Shown one piece after another: positions 34,290 to 45,309 of a stretch of DNA of 64,000 nucleotides; positions within the stretch are counted from its first letter, which is position 1, and each line of letters starts with the position of its first letter. The DNA lies in the NCBI GenBank assembly GCA_932521035.1, contig OW051497.1, positions 5,704,001-5,768,000 on the forward strand, read 5' to 3'. This stretch comes from Oscheius dolichura (taxonomy: Eukaryota; Nematoda; Chromadorea; Rhabditida; Rhabditidae). The position numbers and the translations under genes are program-made. Below the pieces are notes generated by a model. It was not told the origin of the DNA and did no database searches. It was given only the letters and a program-made list of their open reading frames with translations.

Positions 34290-35892
34290 CTACCAAATGA
34301 GAAAAGTGGGAGGAATAAGAACGATCGAGATCAGGAGGAACGAAAGCTCGGGGAGGAAGGAGAGAGACCACGGGAAGACGACGTGGAAGAACAGAGCAGC
34401 GAACAAGTTACACCAAGCCTCCAATAGAGCGATTTGTCCGAAAGCATGTCCTGAATTAAATGGGTCTACTTCGATGAATAATCTCACCCTGTTTTCGAAT
34501 GTCGGTTTGAACAGAAATCATCGACCTGAGAGCGGTAGCAGGAAATTTTCCAAATGATTCAAAGATAACAGCTGAATAGAGGAAGATGGTGGTTAGAAGT
34601 TACCTTACCTCCATAGAGAATAGCTGGAGATTTTGCAATAGCCATCCACAGTTTAGCTAGAATTCTGGAGACGAGTCCCAACAGTGCTAGCCACGCGTCA
34701 GAGAAATTTGCGTCATTCTTGAGCCAAGGATACAAAAAGAGGGCCTGTAAAACATGTACTTATTAAATCAAGTCGAATACAGTCAATGTTGAAGTGAAAC
34801 GGATAACTCCTATAAACACGCTGTAGCCACGAGCATCCCAGAAGAACTGCTGCTTCAAATAAAAGAACAAGATGTGTGCGCTGCCTATCATCGAGAAGAA
34901 GGAAAGAGTGAATGTGACATAGAGCAGGATTGTTAACCAGTTGGTTTCAACATTTTTGGGATGTTCTTGTGGCGCGGGGACGTCTTCCTGGAAAGATTAT
35001 ATTATTGAAAAAAGATAAGCCCCACTATGTCTTCAATCACTTCCATCTCCACTTCATTACTTTCATCCGCTTCATTTTTCAATTGAAACACCAGAGCAAT
35101 GCATCCCATATGGACAAGGGCGAAGAAGATGAAGGCTACGGAATAAGGAAGGACCCTGCCGAGTGCTCCCAAGAAGTTTCCAAGCATAGCTGAGAAATGA
35201 CCTATAAATCAAGCCGGAACTATACCTCCCAGTCCAATGACTCCTTCCATCCGAGCCATGGCAAGTGATCGCTGATGAGGTTCGCGATTGATCTTCATGC
35301 AGCTCAAATAGCTAAAGATGGTCGACAGGATAGCCATGTATCCTCCAGTTAATCCATATATCAGTTCACCCAGGGCAAACAAATAAGGGATTAGCTAAAC
35401 TTGAACTTGGGGAAAAACAACAGGTAGTGTTTACCCAAAACGGCACAAAGGCCATCGCGACGAAAAGGAGATCAGCAACTAGAGCACCAGAAAGGGGAAT
35501 GAGGATGGCATAGCGGCGACTGGTATCACTAAAGGTGCCAACTTTCGGTGACGTGTAGATGGCAACACCGCACATGCAGACAGAGCTAAACAAGGAGCTC
35601 AGACGATGCCGGAAAGCGGATATGCTACCCAAACATCATAATGTAGTTGGTTTGGCTGTGAATATCTGGATCATCGGAAGCCTGGTTCAAACGGCATCTG
35701 GATTCGTCGCGATTTTCAAGGCATACCTATTGAACAGGGTTAAAAAGCATTATCAGTTACCTGTTGGAAAAGAAAGGACTGAATCACCGGAAAGAACATA
35801 GCCGACGAGAGGGAGAACAGCATCATAATTACGTAAATGGTGGTATCCTTGCATTTAAGTTTCGTAATCAATGGCAGGACAGACAGGGCCAT
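34290..35892 (-). CDS. SLC46-family (proton-coupled folate transporter-like) MFS protein
   Basis: Membrane transporter of the SLC46 family (folate or other small organic substrates, proton-coupled). Starts MALSVLPLITKLKCKDTTIY with TM1 VIMMLFSLSSAMFFPVIQSF, a cysteine-containing first outer loop (VCLENRDESRCRLNQASDDP), then CGVAIYTSPKVGTFSDTSRR carrying the MFS motif between TM2 and TM3 (G-x-x-SD-x-x-RR). Later: LIPYLFALGELIYGLTGGYM, SLAMARMEGVIGLGGHFSAM plus LGNFLG, a large acidic central loop (NEADESNEVEMEVIEDIEDV), LFFYLKQQFFWDARGYSVFI, TALRSMISVQTDIRKQGHAF and the last helices ending SIVLIPPTFLIW. Order and loop positions fit SLC46. Its start lies 150 bases after the stop of the Grl gene on the same strand, so the two may be an operon. 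Substrate is not deducible. Confidence 0.8.
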
Positions 35893-36042
35893 ACCGCCAG
35901 ATGTCGTGAGGGGGTAAAAAGTGTGACACGTAAGGGAACGGCTGGCCGCCTCGCTGAGTTTAGATGAGTAGACCGTGGGCGGCGAGACAACGAGAGAGCG
36001 CACAGTTTTAAATAGAGCATCTTTATTAGTTTATTATTTTGA

Positions 36043-37402
36043 TTAGATGGGCCGCTTGTAAACAAAACAGATGACATTGTCCCTTTGTGCTTCGCAGTGT
36101 TCTGTCGTCGATACCAAATACGTGAATCCTGTAACATGCGTCGTTCCAACATCTTCTGAACAATCTTACCGGTTGTCGAACAAATGACATCGACAGTGTG
36201 TTCCGGGAACCTTTTGATGGAAGTTTCGTGGATCTGTCTCTTCGATGCAAGCGCATCGTCTCGCACGATGTTCTAAATCCACATTGTTTTGATATAAGAC
36301 CGGCGCCAATCACCTCCATGACTAGGTCACGCAAGTCTTTGCTGTTGCATTTCGCGTCGGTGAGTGTCGGTGCTCCTCTAGCCTGGATGCCGCCATCAGC
36401 ATCACCTGCACTTTTGCATTTGTAACGACAGAGGCAAACCAAGTTCTTCGTCGCCGTGCAGAAGCTCGTCTCTGATTTCCTTGTTATCGAGAGGAGATGC
36501 TGTTGCCTCCAAGGGGGTTGGCCGGTCTATCTCCTCAGCTTCTTCTTCTAGTTCATCTCCGGACTGCCCTACTCTTTTGCGAAGAACAATGTATTTGATT
36601 TTTCCAGGTTCACAGATTTGCTGAAGGATTCATATATTTTCAAAAACAAACGCTTTACAGGTGACTTGAAGGCTTGATTCAGCGGGGGAAGAGTTGCTGG
36701 CGGCACAGGCCCCTGTGCAGACTGATTTTCTTGACTTGTATTCGGATCATCGGCAGCTGCCACATTCTCTTGGTAGCCGCCACCGCCGCCTCCGCCATAG
36801 CCGGCTTCAGAAATAGGAGCAGCAATGGGAGCAGAATAACCTCCACCGCCGGTAGAGGCATATCCAGAAGCTGAAGGCAAGTGTATGGTCTCAGTTATGA
36901 GGGGAACCTGGAGCAACACGAGGAGCTGCGTAACCCCCTCCGCCACCGCTTGCGTATCCTCCTGAAGTAGCATAGCCACCATTACCGGCCGTAGCGTATC
37001 CTCCTCCGCCGCACGAGCTTCCGCTACACCCCGAGCCGACATATCCGCCGCTGAGGCCACAGGAGCCGCCGCTACAACCGCATGTCGGACCTGTGTTCTA
37101 ATTCAGAAATATTGTTAATTCCTCACCAGCACAAGACGGAACATAGATAGGCTGCACTTGCGGGCAGTAAGCAGCAGGTGGGGGCGGGCAGGACGGCGGA
37201 GCGGGACAAGCGGGGCAGGCTTGAGGAGGAGGGCAAGATGGCTAAACTGAGTTACCTCTGCTGGCCAGTCGAATACCTGACACCCGCAACTGGCTGGCTG
37301 GGGGGTTCCACAACCACAACAACATCCTCCTCCACCACTACTTGTTGGGAAAAATAAAGCCACCGTAGAGGGAATCAGCAAACAAAAAAGCAACTCTCTC
37401 AT
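36043..37402 (-). CDS. Ground-like (Grl) hedgehog-related secreted protein
   Basis: Nematode-specific hedgehog-related family; secreted, often in cuticle or glia and socket-cell matrix. Starts MRELLFCLLIPSTVALFFPT (signal peptide), then CCCGCG and cysteine/proline-rich PSCPPPQACPACPAPPSCPP, a Gly/Tyr/Ser-rich repeat region (GGGGYATAGNGGYATSGGYA, GYGGGGGGGYQENV), a charged linker (DELEEEAEEIDRPTPLEATA), and the C-terminal ground-like domain: KCNSKDLRDLVMENIVRDDA, LASKRQIHETSIKRFPEHTV, DVICSTTGFTYLVSTTEHC, ICFVYKRPI. The four conserved cysteines of the domain are present. About eight exons; all introns 29-43 bases with clean phases. The SLC46 gene follows 150 bases downstream. Confidence 0.88.
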
Positions 37403-37836
37403 TTCTAAAAGATAACCTCTAACGGGCAATGTGATCAAGTGTGAAAGTTGATAACCAAACAGGAGAAATGTGAACTGGTCACTTGCAAGCTTGGCTATAT
37501 AACGAGCGACCGAAAGTTGACCCAATTCAAATAACTTGTCGCCTTTCCCCGACTACCTGTCAGTTTTAAAACTTGATCACTACTCCGGGAATGGCTAAGA
37601 ACTGTCATAAATTATCCGAGATACTTGTCCAAGGAATCTTTATTACATACTACGTTTAATAGAAGCTTTTCAAGATATGTTCGCCAAATGTTGTCAACTA
37701 CCCGGAAATCAAAGGAATAAGCAATAGAAATCTGCATCGGAGATCACTAATGTAAAATCACAGAAAAATGCACAGCCACCGTACCGATAGAAATTGAATG
37801 GACTAGATTTTGATGCCTAAGGAAGGGTTGTACTTT
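37403..37836. other. Intergenic between Grl and core-1 galactosyltransferase
   Basis: Upstream region of the Grl gene and 3' UTR of the galactosyltransferase gene (both minus strand). No exon or repeat supported. Confidence 0.3.
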
Positions 37837-39165
37837 TCAATGTCGAGGGTTTTTCGTTCTGTAGAGAAGGATGTCAAAGATACGAATTTCGTCCGGGGTC
37901 AGATGATGGAAACTGATAATGTCCGTGGCAAACGCTTCATAGCCCTGAACTCATCAAGAAAGTCAAAATAAGGTGTTACGGGCACCTTTCCCTCCAGGTA
38001 CTTTGTCCACTTGGGTGAAGATTTGGTAGCATGGAACAAATCGGCCGGTGTGTACTGGTAAAACCTGAACAAATAACGGAGCAATTTTTACAACTATTTT
38101 TTGTTACCTGTTCAGACCCTTTTCATTCCTAGTATCATGTGGGAATATGCCTAGATTAGCGAGACAATGGCCAATTCCTACGTCTTCGTAAATATTATCC
38201 GGGCATAATGACTCATTGAAATAGGCGAACTCATTGAAAAGCCTGAGAGCCTCTCTGGACAATACGTATCCAGCACCGCCGGCATTGTAGCCATTTGCCT
38301 GAATAAAAGATCTCAATAAATAAAATTCGGAAAGAAACACCAGATAAGGTTTCAGCGTGTATCCCAAATAATATGGCTTGTTCGGATCCAGCGTCGAGAG
38401 GTAGTCCCTCAAATGTTCAACTACCACATATGTATCATCATCAGCCTAAACATGATGCTTACGTAAAACCAATTTTAGGTTAGCCTACCTTCATGTACCA
38501 GTCAAAGTCTTGGGATATGTTCTCCCAAATATAACGGAAAGCGAACCGGCTCTTGAAGAAAAGATTATAATACGATTCGGGGATCCCTTAACAACGAAAG
38601 ATTCAAAGCAAAAACACTATACTACCTGCAAAAACCGTTGAATACGGAATATGAGGGTCCTCAAAAGTGCCCGATGTAAACAATTGACCGTGGTCACAGC
38701 GGCTAAGCCATGTTTCATTAACGGCGACAGCCTAAAATTGGGTTGAGTGTCGGTTGTATGTTGACCACAACGAACCCTAGTATCGTGGTACATGGGAGCG
38801 GTTTGCACCCAACAAAAGAGCTTTCCAGATAGAGGCTGCTTTGCAGCAGCTGGGGATGTGTAAACAAATTGATGGAGTAAGGAGTCGTCTTCCCTAAAAT
38901 GGAATAAACTCTTCAATTAGAGATACTGTACCTATTATAATGTGTATTTGGCTGATTAAAAATTAAGACCTTTATAAGGATTCCAACTACTACAAAAAGA
39001 GCAACGGCTATGATTATAATATGCCAGGGGACTCTACAAGGTCTTTTCTGTAAAGCCGCATTTGTCTAGAATCATGGCTAGTTCACTGACCTCCTTCAAG
39101 GATGCGTCATATTGAGCTTCTTCCGCACATTTGAGTAGTGTGAGACTACCCGTCGACGGGGGCAT
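37837..39165 (-). CDS. C1GALT1: Core 1 beta-1,3-galactosyltransferase (T-synthase)
   Basis: Golgi type II membrane glycosyltransferase (GT31) adding galactose to GalNAc-Ser/Thr to make the core 1 O-glycan. A cytoplasmic head (MPPSTGSLTLLKCAEEAQYD) precedes the anchor VPWHIIIIAVALFVVVGILI. The catalytic region has GKLFCWVQTAPMYHDTRAVA, NETWLSRCDHGQLF, WENISQDFDWYMKADDDTYV with the DDD metal/UDP-Gal motif, VVEHLRDYLSTLDPNKPYYL plus GYTLKPYL, NGYNAGGAGYVLSREALRLF, CPDNIYEDVGIGHCLANLGI, HDTRNEKGLNRF and YTPADLF, all diagnostic of T-synthase. Nine exons. Start chosen because it keeps phase 0 into the anchor exon; a TTTTTTTAG acceptor lies about 20 bases upstream. One upstream out-of-frame ATG lies in the leader. 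Confidence 0.92.
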
Positions 39166-41334
39166 CCCATATAAATTAGGAGGCCCTAAAAAAGAAGCAT
39201 TGAAAAAGGTTCGTATAATATAAATATTCTCGATCAAAGGAGAAGAGGCAAGACCAGTCCAATTAGACTGCGATTAATCGTTGAAATTGGGGAATGCCGT
39301 CACACGGATTTCAATTGACTAAAGGAATTGACTATTCCATTATTCAACATAACCAAGAAGGGTCAGAAACAGTTGTTTGCGATGAAGTTCAATTAAAATT
39401 GGCCGTAATTTGGTTAAAAATCGACAATACGGGAAAAAAGAAATAGTGTATTTCAAGAGAAAAGCTATTTTTCACAGCTGACAGTTTATGTATGATGAGG
39501 ACTCTGTTTGGCTCTCTGGAGACAGGTTGCCCGGGTGATAAACGGAGATCAACTTCAAGAAGGGAAAACAAAACTACAAGACACACTTCCACAACATCTC
39601 AACAATTTTGCTGCCTAGGAAGAAAAGAAGAAGTTCATGAATTACTACGGGCTGAAGTGTCCTGGTCACATAAAAATAAGAGAAATCATTGTTTTCCTCT
39701 TTTTCCAGGCAAGTTAATTGAATTGCGGCAAAGGGGAAAGATAGAGAGGGTTAGATATTTGTTCAGGCGAGGAAAGGGTAGCGTGGCTCTACACATGGTG
39801 TGTAGCCGAAAGCGCCTCAATGCTGACTGGTTTCTACCTCGCCACATGTGGTCCATAGATCTAGAAATTCTTAAAACAAAATAGTAAAAATAATCCGAAA
39901 CATGGCTGAGTTGGCTATAAGGGTATGTTTTGTATTTGCTTATCCATTTAAACGAAAGAAAACAAGCGTGGAAAAGCTCCGCCGGTCAAAGGATGGAAAG
40001 AGTAACACAACAAGGCCGTCTATGCCTTGGTGGATAAAAGGACACGCTGGCGCCTAATTTCGGATCTCGGGAGGCAGCTGATTTTTACAACCACGTATAT
40101 CATACGCGGGGAGTTTCGAAGTGTAAAAGAAAAGAAAAGCAAACAGCTGATCGCTTGAAATTTTACGCAAAGAATAAAGCAGGCTCCCGACCGGCTTTGA
40201 TTAGAAATGTGGGGGTGAGGAGGAAGGAGCACGGGGGCACCTGCTGTCTTTTCTACGAGAAAGCACATCTGTTCTGTTTTTTTTGTGGATAGCTGCGCGG
40301 AAAAGCACAAAGATGTTGAAATCGGGGTGGGACCATAAAACAAGAGGTTTGAAAAGTGTTGACGTCTCATGATAAATGGGGTACCCGTGGAGGAACAGTT
40401 GCAGCCAGGAGGCCATGTGATCTGATCGGAACCACTACTGAGGGGATCGTTTCATCCACCCAAACGGCCACAAGAAATAGATGACCTCAAGAGAGCCAGC
40501 ACCTGATATTACGATTGTAATGGTATGAAGAACTGAGGAATGTGGTGCCTCGCCTCCCGCCGTTGACTCAGTGTCTAGTCCATTAGCAAAAAGGATAGAC
40601 AGAAAAATATCTCATATTCACGTGAGAAGCAACATTTCGTTTTTAAACGGGGACGATGAAAAGTTCACACCATGTGGTGACAGAAAACGAACGGCTGCAC
40701 TCGTTAGCAAATCGAGTAAACACCAATAATTCGGGGACACGAGCAACATGGACAACAGCCCTCCTCCGACAGCAATAATTGGCTTGTCGAAAACGAGAAT
40801 GCCGTAGGATTTGGCGGGATAAAGAGGCTAATATTTCATGGAGGTGTGTATAATGAGGTAATATATGCCGTCGCTAAGCAGATTGGGGCAACATATATAA
40901 ACAGCTTTGGTTGTTGGGTGAATCGATACGCGTAGTCGTGAACGCATACGCTTTAGGCCATAGAAACATCTCAAAACATGGCACTGCTCAACAACATTCA
41001 ACAGGTCCTTCCGGGTTGTTTCCTTGCTAAATGAGATGAGTCTAAATTCGTCAACAATGGGGTGTTACGTGGGGGAAACAAATACCCGTTGGATAGACTA
41101 AATCGGTGCAACAAGTCAAATGTTGACAAACGTGGGTGCCTAAAAGTTCGGTCAGGGCCGCCTTTTTTCTATTTTCGTGAGAATATGGACTGGCCAACAG
41201 CTTAGAAGGAGAGAAACATCAGGAGTGCAAACACCACTGCTGGAGTTGGGAAAGTGGTGACGCGTAGTTTTGTTATTCGAAAAACGTAAATAGGGAGATT
41301 AACTGTTTTCCCCGGCAGACAGTTATTATCTCAG
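39166..41334. other. Gene-poor stretch, no supported gene
   Basis: A single-exon 130-codon frame (39492-39884, +) starting MMRTLFGSLETGCPGDKRRS is Arg/Lys-rich without a domain and is not called. A TATATAA at 40895-40901 sits about 77 bases before an ATG (40978) that reads only 18 codons. No repeats recognised. Confidence 0.3.
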
Positions 41335-41589
41335 ATGTTCCACAACGCAATGTTAATATTTACTTTGGCACACGCTTACTTTCCGAAACAAAAACGGCGT
41401 GTCTCACGGAGCAAAAGACCTCTACGCAACAAAGTGCCTATCGTGTTTCGCATGGTTAGTATTATTTGGCTATATGGCAGCAACCACAAAAATTGTTTTT
41501 AGTGGGAGACGTGGTCAGGGATATATGAGCCGAAGCAGCAACCGTGGGGAGTTAAGGAGAGAATTACTAAAATAGCCCAGTTTTTTTAA
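41335..41589 (+). CDS. Candidate small secreted basic peptide, two exons
   Basis: ATG at 41335 directly follows TTATCTCAG, a trans-splice-like acceptor. Exon 1 encodes MFHNAMLIFTLAHAYFPKQK, a short hydrophobic signal followed by strongly basic sequence with several dibasic sites (KRR, SKR). A GTTAGT...TTTTTAG intron of about 50 bases joins in phase 0 to WETWSGIYEPKQQPWGVKER, ending TKIAQFF and TAA. The ~70-residue product would be a secreted, Arg/Lys/Trp-rich peptide, perhaps a processed neuropeptide precursor or a defence peptide; this is inference. It lies in an otherwise gene-poor region 96 bases before an imperfect palindrome. Short ORFs with a fitting intron can arise by chance, so confidence is limited. 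Confidence 0.35.
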
Positions 41590-44500
41590 CGCTCCCTTCT
41601 AAATATCAAGGGCACCATCAAATGAAAATCGATTTGGGAGATAAAACCTCACCTTTGATTCATTCTCGGCTCCGGAAACTTAGAGTATAGTCCATTTCCA
41701 ACGGGTATTCCACGGATTCAAATTTGGCGGCGCGTCTCCGCTACGGGACCATGTTAGAAAGCTTCCTGATCCCGTAGCGGAGAGGTTTTTCCGAGGAATA
41801 TCCGTTGGAAAAGGACTATAGCAGTAGAACCTTTAAGTAATGCTTTCTATTTGCGAAGTGGCACCCTTAATCAAGGGGGGCAATCTCTCGTAGTCCACTT
41901 CTAATGAGACATTTTTACGTTACGATATTCAGGAATGACTTGTTAAAACAGCAAACTTGATTTGTTTAGAATTATTTCGCCTTGATAGGACAGCTTACAC
42001 AAGTAAGAAGTTATATATTCGTTGTTTCGTTTACCGTGGCTGATGTAACTGGGCTGTTTACAATAGTATTACTCGATTTAAAGGAGGTCCAGTTACAGGG
42101 AAGTGAGAATACAGGAAAGCATCAAAAACATCATAAAACTTTATGTATCGTCATTCTCATCGATTTCCAGTTGATCCAAGGCGACACTGTGCTGTTTGGG
42201 ATGAGATTCAGTTGTCAAGCACAGGACGAAACTTATGTAGAGAGACCGACATGGACGAATTACAATATAATCAACTAATGGCCTTAGAAGCATTTCGCAT
42301 GATGCTATTTGACTTTTAGCCTCATGGCCAGCAGAAGAAATATTCATATTCTACTACGTCTTGTCACGCTTCCGAGATGAAAAATTAAACCGAACTGGAA
42401 TTCCGCTTATGACTTTAATATCTTGAGCGACCAGTATTTCTCCTTTGAACACCAATTAAATTTTATATGAGTTCCATTCGGGGACTCCTCGTGGTCAGGA
42501 GTTCACCTATATGGACAGCCAATGCCCAGGAGAGCATTCCTTCGTTTGGTTTTTTCTCGTCTAAGCGTCATCTTTCATAGGCAGCTCACCATTATCACGT
42601 TCAGTCCATCAGCAGTTGGCGGATTGTCAGTCTGGGGTGTCGATCCCCGTCAGTAGTCCTCATAGAATGATCCTGACAGCTTCTTCTAAGTTCCTCTTGT
42701 CTCCAAACATGTCCTTTCCACCGTATCATAATGCCATATTTGTTGATACCAGTGCATTCCATTGAAGTGAAAAGTGCGTCTACTGTAGTCTAACTTCCTT
42801 GAAAGCAGTTTTTTTCCAAAAGTACGATGCTTAGCTTTTTCTGGATTCAGCCCCACCCCATCTTCCAGCAACTACTTCCACGTTCCTTTCAATCCTATCA
42901 ACAATAACCCGGCTCTTTTAAATCCTGCACGTGAGAAATGTTCTTCTCATTCTTTTATTTAAAAATGCGAACTCACATGTTTTCGTCATAAATAGTGATG
43001 CTTACTTCTTTCTTTCATGGGAAAATATATTAGAGGAGTATTTCTTTTTTTCCTGATTACACATACGGGGGATGCGCATTAGATTGTTTTTCTCTTTTAA
43101 ATTTGGATTTTAATCCAATGGCTTGCCATACCTATTCTGCTTTTTGTGGTATTTACTGGTCTACAATAATACCAGACGAAGCGGCCCCTTGAAAGATAGG
43201 CCATTCTAACCAGATCTTTACAACTCCGTAACTCTGTTTATGTTTACTTAGCACCCTTAAAATTTTTCTTAAAATCTACATAATGTTATGTTTTTAGACG
43301 AGCAAACAAAGGCGGTCATTCCGTAGAATGGTTATTTCTCCGGTTTTTGTTCCTAACTCAATTTGCGCAAAGCGAACAAGATTCACTGGTCTAAGACGCT
43401 TAGCATAAAGTTTGGCTGGGCCCGATAAATACTGCATTCCCTCCTTGACGTATTGTTTTACCTCATTCCTTTTTGCAGATAATTGGGTTCTCCTGAATAT
43501 TTTTTGTTATTTCTGATCCTGGTTCCTTCCGCAGGAGGCAAATATTGTGCCCCAAATTACTGTTGTGATCTCTTGGAGGATCTCTTGTAGGCGTACCAAT
43601 TGTGCCCGATGTCTTAAACCACTTAGTACATGGGTCTTCAGAAAGGCCTAATTATGTTCAGCTCAGGGTGGGTCCACTCCTTTCTACTATCTCATTGGTC
43701 CTCTCTACTTCAATTCGTTTTGGCGCCCATTTTCCCACGAGCAATCGGCCTTATAAAGGATCTTCAACCAAGCTGTATATGAATACTTTTGTGGGGTGAC
43801 CAATGAGTTCCTCTTTACTGCCATCGGCCAAGATTGTAACATCGTGAACTACGACTAATGCTGGCGCTCGCCTCTTCTCACGCTGGCTTTCTAAGGCAGA
43901 GCTAAACATTCTATCGGACCCTTGGATGAATATCTGTGCATAATTAAAGAAAAAGGACCCACAGCTGCCGACACTTGGACGTCATTCTCTTCTTGTTCAT
44001 TCCATACAGCTTAAGCTAATCAGTTTAGCTTCTTTGCCAAATGATATACCACCTCCCATCTGTCCTTTTTCAGGAAACTTTGCAGACATTTGTCCACAGA
44101 CCATTATCATTATTTACGGATAAGGCTTGAAGTAAAGTGCTATCCGCTTGTAGTGACAACAATGCTCAAACCTGGGCGATAGAGTGGGCCGCTCGCTTTC
44201 TTCTATCGCTGCTCTCCAAGAAATTCAAAATATCAGCTTGTCTCTGTTTTCTTGATATTCAATATACCACGTATTTGACGTTTCTTTGCCGAACCGACAC
44301 GCATGTTCCTATAAAGGAGCAGGATTGAAACCAATCTTTCCGCAATGTGCCCACGCCCCGGCCAGACTGTTTATATTTATATATATATATTTTATATTTG
44401 GCTTTCGGTCAGGAAAAGGACAGCTGACGGCTGGACCATTATCTACAGTAGTCCCAGACGTCGGCGGCTCTTTTCAAGTCGCCCATGCCTCCCCTTGCAC

Positions 44501-45309
44501 TTCTAATTGAGCTGAAGGAACCATGCCCTCTCAACCAGGATGTGTGTACATGATATTCCCCATTATCGCCTTTAAACCAATATATACCCCAAAATAAGAT
44601 CCAGAACTTATGCGGAAGTGCCGTATAAAATTGCGCCGCAGGCGGTAGTTCGGACACTTTAAATTACTCTCTTCCTTACGTTATTATTTTCAAATTGAAA
44701 GTGTCCGGATGTTGGCGGGCATCTGCCCTCCACATGGGTTTCCTTCCGTTGTCCTCATGTAATTCTCCCACACTTTTTGGAACTAGACATTCTTTTTGAT
44801 TAGATTGTCTACTTTAGTTTGGAACGTCCATTCCATAATGGCGGTTCTTTCTTTTCCCCAAAATTTCATTGATCTCGGAAATTATGATGGATGGAACGAC
44901 AAAAGAGAATGTCAGTTTGTCCATTTTGATATCTTTGGTATCGTGACCAAGAACCCCATTTGGTACTTATTCATGCTCAACTGACTTACCATTGACTCTA
45001 CTGACCCTATTCATTCATTTCTGAGGATATTTCTCCCGAATCCAAAAAAGCGTTCTCTGGTCATGGGAGGCGCCGAATCTTCTTCGGGGCGTCCCCCAAA
45101 GGTTATCGTTCATCCACATGTTCCATATGTTCTAACAAATAGTTAGTTTCTGGTCCCTCTCCCAATTTGATGTCTTAGACACCACTTTTTCAAAGCAGAG
45201 CTATCTGGTATGAGGTATGATCTCATCCTCATTTTTCAAACCAATCTGACATGAACCCAAACCTCCTCTTCGTTTTGTTCCCCGCAGTATACATGTTTCC
45301 CGTCAACCT
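41590..45309. other. Gene-poor stretch, 3.7 kb
   Basis: No gene model could be built. Minus-strand frames here (for instance 42686-42871 and 43690-43860) look protein-like for 30-60 codons but are broken by stops and lack splice sites, as in decayed transposon or pseudogene sequence; no reverse transcriptase, integrase or transposase motif could be named. An AT-repeat (TATATATATATA) lies near 44375-44395. Contains the palindrome at 41686-41820. Confidence 0.3.
41686..41820. repeat. 135-bp imperfect palindrome (MITE-like or hairpin)
   Basis: The outer 31 bases at 41686-41716 match the reverse complement of 41790-41820 with three mismatches, and an inner 14-base segment (TCTCCGCTACGGGA, 41735-41748) is perfectly reverse-complemented at 41770-41783. 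The whole unit folds as one long hairpin with a small internal loop. No target-site duplication was confirmed. It could be a miniature inverted-repeat transposon or a hairpin RNA source. Confidence 0.7.

Noticed and set aside
39492-39884. 130-codon plus-strand open frame rich in Arg and Lys
   Set aside because: Single exon in a genome where nearly all genes are split, no recognisable domain; kept only as a remark.
42686-42871. Minus-strand fragment resembling reverse-transcriptase phrasing (GVGLNPEKAKHR)
   Set aside because: Too short, no YxDD or other catalytic motif nearby, and frames break at once; not enough to call a retrotransposon.
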